A DNA stretch of 64,000 bases from Phycomyces nitens (lineage: Eukaryota > Mucoromycota > Mucoromycetes > Mucorales > Phycomycetaceae), in contig JAHRBC010000003.1 in the NCBI GenBank assembly GCA_022702545.1, positions 6,386,001 through 6,450,000 of the forward strand. Direction: 5' to 3'. Both the position numbers and the translations under genes were made by a program. The notes beneath the pieces are model-generated. The model ran no database searches and was not told where the DNA came from. It saw only the letters and a list, made by a program, of their open reading frames with translations. Positions 47,287 to 59,434 of this stretch are shown in pieces. Position 1 is the stretch's first letter. The number at the start of each line of letters is the position of its first letter.

Positions 47287-49068
47287 TGACAACCAACCCA
47301 TGCCATGCTTGTGAGAGATCTCTTTTGGTGTAAATATTAATCTTGCAAAATACAGCTTCTATGGTGCCCAATCCATAATGATTCACAAATTGGTTCTTTA
47401 TGACTCTTATCCAGACTCCTCTTTGCAAAAAAAAAGTCATAGCCGATATTAAGGAGGTTCAAGGTAATTTATTTATATATGTATATGCCTTGATGTGCGC
47501 ATGTAACAAATTAGTGTGCTTGGCTTGAATATGATTAATATTCTATACAATGGAGTACAATATATTTTATATTATATTAAATTTTGCCTTTTTGTACAAT
47601 ATTCTCAATCTCGCGTCATTTTTGTACAAAAAGGATATGTAGACTAGGTACTGGCTATAGTTTATCTCTTGTTAATAAAAAAGCCCCTCGACGGAAACAT
47701 TCCAATACTCTGTAGAATGGGGTTCAGAACCCCACCTAGATCTTGAAAAAAACATAAATTACAACAATGGTCTGGAGGGGTATCTGGTTATCCTAGCAGA
47801 GTGCACGGCTTCGGTCTTTTGGAAACCCCTCTCGGCACAACAACTATCGAGGTCGTTTTCAAGTAGTACTACATGATTAAAGTTATTTTCCGCCTATTCC
47901 TGTGGTCACAAGGGAAAAAAAGGCCTACAGATATAGATAAAAGAGTCTAATTAATTTCAATAAGAATAAGAATAAGAATAAGAATAAGAATAAGAATAAA
48001 TAAATGAAGCCGATATGGTCTCAATAGAAATACAGGGGAATCCAGGGGGGAGGGAGGGGTATAGTTTGGGGTAATGGACGCAAAACATGGTAAATACACG
48101 AGAGATATAAACTATTAGAGATCACAACATGGACATGGAGCAATCAAGTTGTTCCCGGTATTTTTGGACCATGGAATGTTGTTGGAACATTTTTTCCAAG
48201 AAATGGTTTATGGTCCTAGAGAATTCTATATAATAATGGTTTATACCGAGTGCAATGTCTGTATGGCATCAGCTATAATCATATAAACTATGTCTTGCAA
48301 TATATGCTGGTATTCTTAAATAATAATAAAAAAAAGATATCATTGTTTGATTGCGATTTGAATTCTTGGCAGATAAATGAATTATTATTTTAAAACAAAA
48401 TTCATTTCATTTTGGGGTTGGTTTAGTTAAGCTTTAGACAATGGCTTTTAACAGGGTAATGATTTGTGCTCTTGCTCGCAAAGAAAATGACCGATTTACT
48501 GGGCACGTACTTTTGATAGCATCATCTTGCCCTTGCCACAAAATATATAAAGGGGTCCTAAAGACACTGCCAAACTTGCTTTAAAAAATAACGGTCTTTT
48601 CTCTCTCTCTCTATCCAAATGAATATGGTATAATATTATGAATGTAATTAATTGATTAATATTCATTAAACAGCTACTGCCGTTCTTGACGATGGCCTCT
48701 TTGATTGTCTATTCGTGTTTGGCTCCTAACAGGGAGTTTGGAAATCTCAAGACCCTGAACGATTTTTATTATTCTAGGAGTCAGGCGCCTTTTAAGGGAC
48801 CAAGTAAACTGGTTTGTTATTCTTACATTGAACAGGTTATTGGTGTTATAATAGAAAAAAAAGGGAGTCAATGGGACTATTTGGCTTTAAGAATGATTCT
48901 TAATGTCATGAATAAACCATATTGTTGGTGATTAGGTTACACTATACATTTATTACAATATGTCTTCAAAGGGGGGCAAGTACAATATGCTTGGATATTA
49001 CAATCATGATGATCGAGCCAGTAACAGATTCATTGTACAAGTGGAATCACTATAGTTGCTATCCTATA
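47287..49068. repeat. Right arm of 6.6-kb palindrome
   Basis: This 1782-bp segment is the reverse complement of 42492-44271. It holds the matching microsatellite (about 47962-48000), the 81-residue frame at 48686-48931 and the short frame at 48960-49055. Its outer end reads GCTATCCTATA. The arms differ by only a few substitutions and one- to three-base indels. Confidence 0.92.
48686..48931 (+). CDS. Small arm-encoded ORF, right copy (unknown)
   Basis: This is the partner of 42629-42874, with the same 81-residue frame and a TATATAAAGG TATA-like box at about 48544-48553. Both copies point outward from the palindrome. No domain is recognised. Confidence 0.35.
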   Translation: MTMASLIVYSCLAPNREFGNLKTLNDFYYSRSQAPFKGPSKLVCYSYIEQVIGVIIEKKGSQWDYLALRMILNVMNKPYCW

Positions 49069-51435
49069 CGATTCGAATACGACGTTTTTAAACGCCTAAT
49101 ATATCTTGACAGACTTATGAATAATGTCTTTTCTGGCGTTGAGTAATAATGTAGAGGTTTCTGACAGCTCAAGATAGCACATTAATAAACCCAATTTAAT
49201 ACGTATTAGTTAATACTAGATAATATGGTAGACGTACTTTATGGCAATAAGCCAGTGTCTCAAAACCAAGGCTCAAAGAGTTTCAGTAGACAGTGATACA
49301 AAAGGTCAAGTACCTCTGTTTTTTTAAAAAAAAAAATTCAGATACTTGCTCATGATATGAGAATTCTATAGAGATTTTATACTTTTTCCATAAAAGCTAC
49401 CATGCTCAAGCCATAAAACAGTTTCAATATAGTGGGTAATTTATTAAAAGAAAAAAATTGAATATAATCAAGTATTAAAAAATGGGATAAGGAAGTATAT
49501 TTAAGAATAGATTTTTTTTTGAGAGTTTTAGATTTGATCTTGATTAGATATTATTTTGCCAAGGTTATCTAAAGATACCCTTGTTCTTATTATATGCTTT
49601 TCAGGAGGAATTGCTATCTCTTTTTGGGACACACAGCTATCTGGGCTAATTCGCTTCATTTATCTCGGCAAGATCATGTATCTACTGAAAAGGTGTGATT
49701 CTGGACAGTCTTTCTCTTCAACCAGTGCTGCTGACCAGCTTCAAGAGAATGAACAAAGATTCGGTACATCGTAATGTAATACTATCTCTATATACCCGAC
49801 ACTGTGACGAGTTTGGTCTCCAGTTGGTTGCTAATACTAAACTTGCTCGAATTCTCTGTATGTGGCAGTGAAAAACAATGGAGCAAATCAAAGGGGATTG
49901 TCAGGGTACTTTTACTTCAGCATGACCAAGTATTATTAGATTTAATGAAAAGATCAGTAAATCAATCCATAAGATTCATATTCATAATAAGATTCATATA
50001 TATTACCTGGAGAAGAACCTTTCACGAATACTCTAAAAATACAAAAAAGTTTTGACCGGTAATACCCTTTTCATGCTCTTGGTTTTTGGGACCTGTCCAA
50101 ACAAGTATCTACCTCTGGGAACAGCTGTGTTTCCAAATTGTCGGTAGGATCCATGGCAAATAGGTTCAAGAAATACTCGCCTTTTCGAATAGTGAATTCT
50201 TCCAAGATCTTGATTGAGTTTACAGAAAAATCAGCAATACATTATCCCGCCATACGACCCCTTTCATACCCAACTCGATTCTAATAGTTGCCTAGCACAC
50301 CTCAATGGCAAATGATCTTGATCGTACTAGTCTTGTCGATGTGTACAGCCCTTGGCAAATGAATGATAATAGCACCAATTGAACACAGCTCAACTTTCTT
50401 ATACTTCAGAGCAAGACCATACTGAATATCGTCATCCTGGGCTGTCCCTAAGGTGATTGTAGGCACTGAATCCATAGACTGGGACATTCTCTGATCATCA
50501 AGCTCCACAGTAAATAAATCGGCTAGTTTTACTTTAAAGTAACATGGCATCACTTCAAGAATATCTTTTCTTTTTTTTTAGATAAAAAAAGTTTATTTAA
50601 TTAAAGATGCAATTCATACCTCTACATATGCTTGCTCAAGGTCTCGATTGAAATGCAACCAACTATAAAATAACGATTTTGAAGCAAAACGATTAGACTC
50701 TATTATTCACTATTAATGACGATAGAAATTGGACTAGTAATAAATAAATAAAGCCGTGGTTAAATAAATAATATATATATATATATGCTATAAAACATAA
50801 TATCCTTTTTGTTTCTTGTCCTGAATCTGATATTTTACCCATGATTTTTAACAAAGCGTATAAAAGTGCTTCTACCTTGTATTTCATGGTAAGTTGCTAT
50901 ATAAAAAAACTATATTTCTGTATAATGAAATCGTCTGGGCTTCTTTATAAAACACAGATGGTCAAGATACCGAGGTACCAAGTATTTAATCTTTAGCAGA
51001 GAAACAAATTGCTTTTGGGGACCCAGGCGGAGTCAAGATGGTGTAAAATAAGGGGCAAGACCAAGGCAGAAAATCAGAAAAAAAAAGATTATACATTATG
51101 TATTTCTGCCAATGTTTTGAATAAAAAAGCTAGAGCTAGATTTGAAAGCGAACAGTTTGGGTGGCAATACACAAGTAAGTACGAGCAGACTAAATGAAAA
51201 CTCAAAATTAACTACATATCATAAATATTGGAATCAAATATCATACATAATTAAAGATTTGACACCTTTCTTTTATGATCAGAGTAACAAACAGTAGCCA
51301 ATTCCATACCAGTGTCTGTGGTTGATAAGATAGAGGGGGTTATGATCATCATGAAGCAACACTATACCAGCTCTAATATACTGTTTTGGTTCGAAACGCC
51401 CTCCAAGGTGCCTTTATTTCTTTTTGCTAAAACAA
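49069..51435. other. Gene-remnant region right of the palindrome
   Basis: The stretch holds a truncated membrane-protein fragment (49556-49774) and a minus-strand open piece (50550-50302). The minus piece reads MPCYFKVKLADLFTVELDD and ITLGTAQDDDIQYGLALKYK, which is protein-like, but I could not join it in frame to its neighbours. TA-rich runs occur near 50765-50785. No intact gene is supported. Confidence 0.4.
49556..49774 (+). pseudogene. Truncated membrane-protein fragment related to 51924-52213
   Basis: A 72-residue frame contains FSGGIAISFWDTQLSGLIRF followed by IYLGKIMYLLKR. The downstream gene region has the matching AVSIWGYGEVGATW and VYLGQIVYRLKR. The two share spacing and an aligned core at both protein and DNA level, so this is a shortened copy of the same family. 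Only one membrane segment remains. Confidence 0.45.
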
Positions 51436-52213
51436 ATGCGTGAAGATCAAAGAGTCAATCGCACCGAAAAGGCCATTCTTCAGGGGAGAGGAGTCAATGT
51501 TGTCTCTCGTGGGTGGTACACGATCCCTTTACGGTGCACACTCTTGCCGATCTATCTTATAAATAGTGTTCTCTATACGCATAAAAGGTCTGCCAGCCGA
51601 GCGCTTGATGGTAGCAAGGAGTTCATTTGTGTCACAACTTTTTGTAATATATCGCTTGTCTTGAGATTGTATAGAAACAAGTTGAGCATTTTGATCTACT
51701 TGATATACTCAACTTGTATTCCAACTAGGTGTCAATATCATATGAGTCTGATTGCATATGCTCTGCCAATATATGTCTGGTCTGCATTTATTGCATATGT
51801 ATTATTTATAATAATCCAACGGTCCTTTTGGTACCATCTTATGTCTTCAATATCACCCCTATACGCACTTTCTTGAAAGAAAAAAAACGATTCTGTGTGT
51901 TGCAAAGGAGGTGTGACAATAAATGATCTTCCATTTCACCCCTGCAGAACAAGAAGAAGACTCTGCCTCTAAGCACCTGGAAAACGAGCAGCCCCTCCAA
52001 GTCTGTTCCCTTTTTCTTTCTCTCTCTTTGGCCATGCTGGCAGTGTCTATATGGGGTTACGGGGAGGTTGGGGCTACTTGGCTTCTTTATGTTTATCTCG
52101 GCCAGATTGTTTATAGACTGAAGCGAGACTATGCAAACAGTCATTTGGCTGTAAAAAAAATGGCTGACTCAGTTGACCAAATCTCACTAATCTTTTACTC
52201 TATTGTCATATAA
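51436..52213 (+). CDS. Possible multi-pass membrane protein, model uncertain
   Basis: Two open blocks lie in the same direction: 51436-51876 (MREDQRVNRTEKAILQ, then several hydrophobic helices) and about 51951-52213, entered by a good CCCTGCAG acceptor at 51950. An intron between them is likely, but I could not fix the donor. The second block ends with a membrane segment, then VYLGQIVYRLKRDY and a polar tail. I do not recognise the family. A truncated relative sits at 49556-49774. It could be an active gene or a degraded one. Confidence 0.4.
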
Positions 52214-52419
52214 AATCACTGTCGTACCTATTTTCATAAAGTCCCCTCTCCCCTTTATACCAGAAAATATTTATCTGCTCTCGTTTCTCCTATCCCTTCT
52301 CTCTTTCATTTACTTATCTCTAGTGGGTAGCGCCACAGTACTCCTTAAGCACACATACACCCATACATATATATATATATATACAGTTATACATATTTTG
52401 TCAACAACAAATACCAATA

Positions 52420-53345
52420 ATGACTCCCGAAACATTCCATGGCTTTATAGACACGACAGCCGATACGTTACTTATATTCGAAGCCTGTCGACAGGGTATA
52501 CTCCCAATGATCAACCGACGGCTCCAGGAACGAGAAAGAGGTGCGGTGTGCTCCGGAACGGTGTTTGTGTTTGATGAAAAAGAGTCTGGCAAGTACAAAA
52601 GATAATTAAAATATTATTATTATTATTTTTTAAAAAAAAACTAATCTTTATATCCAGGCATCAAGAGATGGACTGATGGAATGGTCTGGAGTCCTTCACG
52701 TATCCTAGGAAACTTCCTTATCTACCGTGAGCTCGATGGAAAGGAGCCGGTCAATGGCAAACGCGCACTCCAGAAAGAAGAAGGGTTTTACGAAAAGCGG
52801 GAATGTCTACAGACTGAGCAGACTTCACTAGACCGATCTCGGGAGCGGGCCTTGGTAGGCTCACTATCCAGTTCCTACAAGTTCAAATACGGTGGTCTGA
52901 TGAAAAAGACTATGAGTATTATGGTCAATGGATCTCTGCAACATTTGATAAGCTACTACTCAAAAGAAGATGTCCTTGGTCATAAATTGGCTACACCTTC
53001 TTCCATTCCCCATCTTGCTTGTCTGAGAATATCCCCAGAGCTTCTTCTACGCCAAAGCTTCAGAGCTCCTCCTACACTTGATCGCCAACATAACGTATTT
53101 GATAAGGCATCTTCCCCCGCATCTCCTCCTCTCATTACACACGCTCAGCCAATTACGCCACGTAAGACTTTATTTTTATATCTTTGTCTATCCTTACACC
53201 TCCTGTTTATTATTATGTAGAGCAACAGAACTTTCAATCACAACAACATCAGCAGCAGCAGCATCAGCAGCAGCAACACCAGCAGCAGCATCAGCAGCAT
53301 CAACATCAGCAGCATCAACATCAACATCAGCACCAGCAGCAACAC

Positions 53346-53377
<32 letters not shown>

Positions 53378-54110
53378 GCAACAGCAACACCACCACCAGC
53401 AGCAACAGCAACAGCAACAACAACAGCATCAGAATCAACACCACCAACAATTACACCATCATCAACAGCAACAGCAACAGCAACAGCAACATCAAGTACA
53501 GCAACACAGACGTGCTTCGGGTCCAATAGAGAATATGCCTCTTCAAAGAAAGAACACGCGACACAGTGTAGATGGAGCAATGTCACGCCAGCATGATATG
53601 CGGCATCTTTCCCAAGTCCCTGTTCTCTCCAAGCCAAGTTCTCCATATGAGGCGTATCCTACATATCCCTCTGAAATACAAACCTTTTCAAATGTCCAAT
53701 CTACGCTGCCTCTACCAGTTGACTTGGACTACCCTGATTCGTCTCTGTCCGCAAAGTCTTATGAGACTCCTATACCTTCTACCTACATTGTCTACCCACC
53801 CAAATTGCGGTACCCAAAGGAAGCCAATGATTCCACTGTATGGCGAGCACCTGCAAAACCCTGCGTGTCTCGTTTCCAGCAGTTTCACACAGTAAATCCT
53901 GGAACCCCAATTAACTCACTCTATGATATGCCAGAAGCATGCGACTATGGATTCAAATACCCAGACACTGCTACCAGCCCAGTACTAGACAATATGCACA
54001 AGTCCTCCTCTGTTTTGCCTAATCTGCTACACCGCTCAACAGTGTCAAACCCAGTGTTCTCTAAAGACTACTCATCATCTCAACGTATTCATGGACTAGA
54101 ATACTGCTGA
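52420..54110 (+). CDS. WOPR-domain regulator (Gti1/Pac2 family)
   Basis: Three exons (52420-52588, 52658-53161, 53221-54110) encode 520 residues. The N-terminal half is a WOPR DNA-binding domain of the Wor1/Ryp1/Gti1/Pac2 family: ETFHGFIDTTADTLLIFEAC at the start, SGIKRWTDGMVWSPSRILGN in the middle, and KKTMSIMVNGSLQHLISYYS. These proteins are master regulators of morphology and sporulation in fungi. Intron 1 (52589-52657) must use a GC donor, because only TCT-G|GCAAGT gives the conserved SGIKRWTDG. After the domain comes a run of about 90 residues made almost only of Gln and His, then a Pro/Ser/Tyr-rich tail, probably an activation region. Confidence 0.92.
53236..53505 (+). repeat. CAG/CAA/CAT/CAC trinucleotide tract (poly-Q/H)
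   Basis: About 270 bp of interrupted CAR and CAY codons encode roughly 90 Gln and His residues in the WOPR gene. Mixed codons suggest an old tract kept by selection for a Q/H-rich segment as well as slippage. Length variation between strains is likely. Confidence 0.9.
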
Positions 54111-54459
54111 GAAAAGTGAGTATACGTGTATTTTGTGATTACCTAGACCTTTTAACCCTTTTTCCCCTACAGCTACAGCCCTAATAAAAAAATCTAGGCC
54201 TGTGAGTTTGTTTTGGTTCTATTGCCCATATCTTATTTGATTACAAGTCCTTGCTTTCCAAGAGGCATCTCACATTGTCTCTTGTGGCTGTAATGATCCC
54301 CATTTTTTACACATACCCCTTGCTATTCCTCAGTCAGCTTATAAATATATAATATATATACACATCATAAACATTTTTTTTAAAAAAAAAAGAATCTTAA
54401 AATAGTGTATACTATTCGTTCAAAATACACATTACTCCTGAAGGACAGTTTTTATAATG
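54111..54459. other. Convergent 3' region
   Basis: This lies between the WOPR gene and the alpha-galactosidase gene. TA-rich and A-rich stretches (54340-54400) occur; no gene is seen. Confidence 0.5.
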
Positions 54460-56604
54460 CTAAAGTATTATTCGTTTCAAGTGCATGACACCGCTGCCGT
54501 AGTCTGCTTGTGACAACCAGTCAAGAGAGAGACCCAACTGCATAGCACACGCTCCAGATATAGTATAAGAAATCTTCTTTTTTGGATCACTCGACCATAC
54601 ATGGACTCTGTAGAGATAGGAAGCCTCCAATCCTTGGATACGAACAGGAGGTAAAAGAAGGCCATATGGACTATGTTCCCTCAGGACCAATACCACCACT
54701 TGGTCTTCCAGAGATGTGGCCGTGATATTGATCTGACCGGGTCCTACCAGCCAGTCAAGATTGCCGAGCTGAACAATGCGCCTCAGGGATTTGTAAATGT
54801 CAAGCCAGTCTTTGAAATCTTCCAAGCGTACACCCGCTCGACCAAGATCACACCCAATCCCAAGATTTCCCATGAACGCGGTGTGGAAGCGGTAGGAAAG
54901 TGGCGCCAGCCCCTCTGTAACCCAGCATCCGAGAACACGAGGAGGTAGGGCGTGGGAGATACCATGCTGGACAACAAGTCTGGCATCCGGACGAGTGTTG
55001 TCGCTAGGCCAGCACATGTCAGTCAGTCCTAGGGCTCCAATATCCGCACGACCACCTCCACTTGAACAGGTTTCAACCAGCACAAGTGGGAACTCATTGC
55101 GAAGTCTCTTTAGGAGACGATACCAGGTCTGCACATGTCTTGTCCATACTTCGCGGGAATCTCGGTAGGTTGCCATGGTTACTTCACTCAAAGGACGATT
55201 CATATCCCATTTGATATAATCGACTCCAACTTGGCGTATTGTCTCTGATATCCGCTTGTATACATACTCTTCTACTTCTGATAATGTAATGTTTAGTACC
55301 AGCTGGTTACGAGCCTCACTCGATTTTCTGTCACTGTAATGGTATATCCAACTAGGATGGGCTCTAAACAAATCAGAATCTCGGTTGACCTAGAGATGCT
55401 TTATAAGATACAATTGAATCAATGGATCTCTCAATATTACCATTTCTGGCTCAAACCACAGACCAAACTTCATCCCTAGACGATGTACTTGGTCTGCCAA
55501 TGGCTTTAGGCCCTGTGGAAACTTTACAGGGTCGGCAAACCAGTCGCCTAAACCTGATCGATCGCTTGTCCGACCACGAAACCAACCATCATCCAGAACA
55601 AAGAGTTCTACTCCAATCGCAGCTGCCTTTGTAGCCTGGGATAGCTGGTTTTCATACGAGGCTTCAAACTGGGTGGTTTCCCAACTGTTGAATACTATAG
55701 GGTTTACAGTCGTAGGATTGCGCTGTAAAAGACGAACATGATTTGTAAGGGAGGATCGTGCACCTGACAGGCCTGTTGCACTATAACCAGCCACAAATAC
55801 AGGTGTTTCATAGGTCTCCTTTGGAAACAAGGACCAACCAAAATCATGCTCGTGCACACCACCAGCTATGGCCACCTTGCCATCCCATCCACTGTGGACC
55901 TCTATAGCCCAGCTACCACTCCATGCCAGTGTCCCAAAATACACTTCCTCTTGATCCTGTACGGCTACATAGGGATAGGTCTGGCATGATGGGATCCCGC
56001 GTCTGGACTCAAGCACCAATGTCCCATTTCCAAGGCTCTGCGTCTCTGCCTGTGTCTCTGCTGCCCATGCACCAGTAAGGGTTGTTATCTTGCGTTTACG
56101 AAGGATAGAGGGAAGATGCCAGACTGCAGAATATGCTTTGGAGAGATGTACTTTGATTTCAGACTGATTTCGTATAATTGTGTGACGTGATATAACATCA
56201 TTCTCAATGTCCACACTATAGACTAGCTCCACAGAAAGCAAGGGGTATGCTTTATCACATAGAACAAGGTTTAGCTGGTTGGTTTTAAAGCTGGCTTCTT
56301 TCCACAGCAGATCAAGTTCACGCGTCTGGGTCAATTCAATCTCGGCCTTTAGTCCTATTGCTCCATAACGCAGACCGCCATATGCTGGCATTTCTTCGGA
56401 CGCAGCCGTCAATGCTGGATCCTGAGAGCTACGTGGAGTGGGCAGAGTGGCAGCAGGAACATCATTGTAAAAGTAGAGTCTGCCTCCCCAGTGTAGATTG
56501 ATAACCACGCCTTCTGGTGTGACGCCAATGACATAGGTACTCTTTTTAGACACAATATACCAGGTATTGGACGATGGGTTCTGAGAGACTCCAAGAGGAA
56601 GCAT
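54460..56604 (-). CDS. GH36 alpha-galactosidase
   Basis: Two exons on the minus strand (56604-55441 and 55389-54460) encode 697 residues. The enzyme removes terminal alpha-1,6-galactose from raffinose-type sugars and galactomannans. GH36 hallmarks are present: GGRLYFYNDVP, FNSWETTQFE, LDDGWFRGR, LWFEPEMV, the nucleophile Asp450 in YIKWDMNRP, CSSGGGRADIG, and the acid/base Asp518 in WPSDNTRPD. There is no signal peptide, so the protein is probably intracellular, unlike many secreted fungal alpha-galactosidases. The length and layout resemble bacterial-type and intracellular fungal GH36 enzymes. Earlier in-frame codons upstream are non-ATG, so 56604 is the best start. Confidence 0.95.
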
Positions 56605-56786
56605 TTGATAAAGCAAGAGAAAGAAGGGTGAGAAGAATTATTATTAAAGAAAATAAATAAAAAGCTTTACCTTTTTTTTTTATTTGGATATTATTATTAT
56701 TATTATTATTTTTGGGTTTCAAGGTTTATTATTTGATGTCTAGATAAATAAATGAAACAAGTGTGTAGATAGTATTCTATAGAACC

Positions 56787-59282
56787 CTAGGTCTTCTTTT
56801 TTATGCTCGATAACTCATGGCCTTCCTCTGCTTCCTCGAGAAGCCCAGTGTTACTACGCGCGACCGTAAAGCGAGGAGTGGCTACTGGGATTTCAATGTA
56901 CTCTGGAGAGGTAGGCAATGGAATAAGCTTTGGCCAGTCTACAAATTCAGATCCATGAAGCTGAATAAAGCGCCAGGTCACCAACACAACTGCAAAACAA
57001 AAAGAAAGTGAAAATAGATAGAGAAGCGAGGACTCAATCCCGAGGTGAGCAGGGAAAAACAAGGCAAACACAAAGGTCGTAAAGGACAAGAAGAAGCAAA
57101 GAGGGATAAGACGAATCTGCCACGACTTGACATTTGTAATGTTCTGTTCTCCCTTTACGCGGTATTTGCCTAGGTATAGATCAATTCCATCCTGTCTTGA
57201 GCCGTCCATATAGTTGTTTTTGATATAGCGCAAGATCGAGTTTGACAGATCAGATAAGGCTCCTGCATAGGAACGTTTGCCGGTCCTAGGTGCGTTTAGA
57301 TGACCAGGTTAGGATCCAAGCAACAGGTAGTTTTAAGGGTTGGTTTACCTGGTGTAGTCTGTCTTTAGTGCTCCTGTACCAGAGTAAGCAAGACTCAACA
57401 CATCGGCATTGTCTGCCCACACTATAGACACAATTGGATCAGATAAGCTCTTGTAGCCGTGTTTCTTACCATTCTTGAAAGTAGTAATGAACGCTTCATC
57501 GTTATCAATTACTTCGGTTGACTGCAGAACATTAGCTTCTCTCAATTGAAGGTCAAGTACCCAATGTGCCAATGCACTCTGAACAACATTGGTACGATCC
57601 AAACAGTCCATGCAGTTTGTCCGCACTACCGATGTCTGCTTCTTTCGAAGTTCAGAGGATGTGGCATCATAAAAACAATAGCTATACAGACGGTTTATAA
57701 CGTACCTACTATTGACCCAATACACCCACCCTTACCTCTGTTTTCTTAGCTCTGGCTCTAGTATGTCCAGCAATAACTGGACCCGATGCCACCGCATCTT
57801 TCGACATTCATGATGGAAATCAAAATGGACATAGAACAGACGTGGATCTGCCAGTTTATCAACGATGGAGCGGTACAGCTCACCAACCGGGAGTTCATAC
57901 CCCTTTTTATTAACCAGATTAACCAACACTTGAGCGCCATAATGCTCAATCTGCTGGTCAAAGTGCGAGCGTGAGATTTCAAGTACTTCTGGATTGGAAA
58001 TATCGCTATTGAGCCATAATTGAGGTGTGTATCTTGTGTTTGGGATTTGGCCCCAACGAGCAGGCATAGATCCTCTGGTTTGAACAAATGAGAATTGAAG
58101 AGGATGTCCCGTCGTAGAGAGGGATTGTGGTAGATCACAATGCAGTATTTGCTCTGTCTCGACAAAATTACTTGCGTACCCGTTGGTATCCAGTCCACGA
58201 GAGAAGTACCGAGTACCATCACGCTCTAGACTACGACGACTAATAAGACCAAATACAACCTGTCTTCTCTGGATCACCGATGATACAATCGCAACAACTA
58301 CAACACATGAGTAACTCATAGAATCTCGCTTGGAATACTAACATCCTTGGATCACTGGCAAGATAAACGCACTCAACTAGGATAAACATATAAGACACTT
58401 GTTGATATACAAGGCATTCTAGCCATTCTAGGCATGTAATTCAGAAAGAGCCTTACGTCTTGAGGATCAGTCTTGTGTTGGGTCGCACTAATCAATTTCT
58501 CCATCAAGAATCTATTGGAAAAGAAGCGTGGGTCTGCCTATCGATTGTTCAACCTAGTAAATACACATCTCCAGCAGGACAATCAAACCAACCTCTGCCC
58601 ATTGGGGTCCAGGGTTCTGCCCCAGAGCAGCCTGCTGCTGGATAGTTAAAGTGAGATGATATTTATATGAGAAATAGAAGCTGTTTTGCTTCAAATGGTC
58701 TTCAAGTAGGTTAATAAACATTTGCTCGGTTTCCATCTGCTGCTTTGTCAAGGCAGGCATTGTGTGAGGGACATGCAGGATCTGAAATGTGGTTGCCCTG
58801 TAAATATCGGAACCACTCAAAGTGCCGACCCGGGCACGTCCGGTAATAACGATCATGTACTCGCCTAAGATATAAAAGCGCATTTAAGCTGGTTTGAAGA
58901 ATTTATTGTGTGCAGAGATAGTAATTGATGAAATCCTACTCCCTTACCGGCTTGTAATTGGATAAAGCCCAAAAGACCATATACAGTCAGTTCATTCTGA
59001 GGCCGTTCGATAGCTTGCGGAGCTAGATAATCGTAGCAATATTAGCAAGGGCATCTTGGTATCTTTGGACCTTACCATTCAATTCTAGTAATCCTGAATT
59101 ACGATGGACCGTTAATGTGTCTAATGAGGTCGAGCCAACACCCTCTTTGGCTGGCTCATATAAAGGAGTGAAACAATAGGTGTTGTGCGAAATATGCCTA
59201 GTAATGTTATCTTGTTATTATTTTATTTTACTCTTTGGCTCTGGAGCCTAATGAGCCCTTACAGTCCGAATTGCTCCAACAT
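56787..59282 (-). CDS. SAC1: Sac1 phosphoinositide phosphatase
   Basis: Eleven exons on the minus strand (59282-59263, 59197-59076, 59022-58948, 58864-58593, 58537-58457, 58376-58343, 58297-57736, 57681-57470, 57421-57349, and 57285-56787 counting as the last) sum to 649 residues; the listed blocks are ten. The SAC domain has QGF at the end of the helix FILPVIQG, GTRYFSRGLDTNG, and the catalytic CX5R loop NCMDCLDR (Cys412 to Arg418). Two C-terminal membrane segments (LIPLCFFLSFTTFVFALFF and LLYLFSLSFCFAVVLVTW) match Sac1, which removes PI4P at the ER and Golgi. The 48-nt intron at 57422-57469 has no stop in frame. Fig4 lies 152 bp upstream in the same direction. Confidence 0.95.
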
Positions 59283-59434
59283 GATCTAGTACAATAAAGA
59301 GAATTATGTGAATAGAAAGAAAAAAAGGGTAGATGAAAAAAGGGCTAGTAGATTCTCAAGTCACGTATATATATATATATAAAAGAGGCATAAGACACAC
59401 GGCAATTAAACATTAATAAATTCGGCCCTAGTTT

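Noticed and set aside
50302..50887. Possible multi-exon minus-strand gene
   Set aside because: The piece at 50302-50550 looks protein-like, but no combination of nearby donors and acceptors joined it to upstream pieces in frame.
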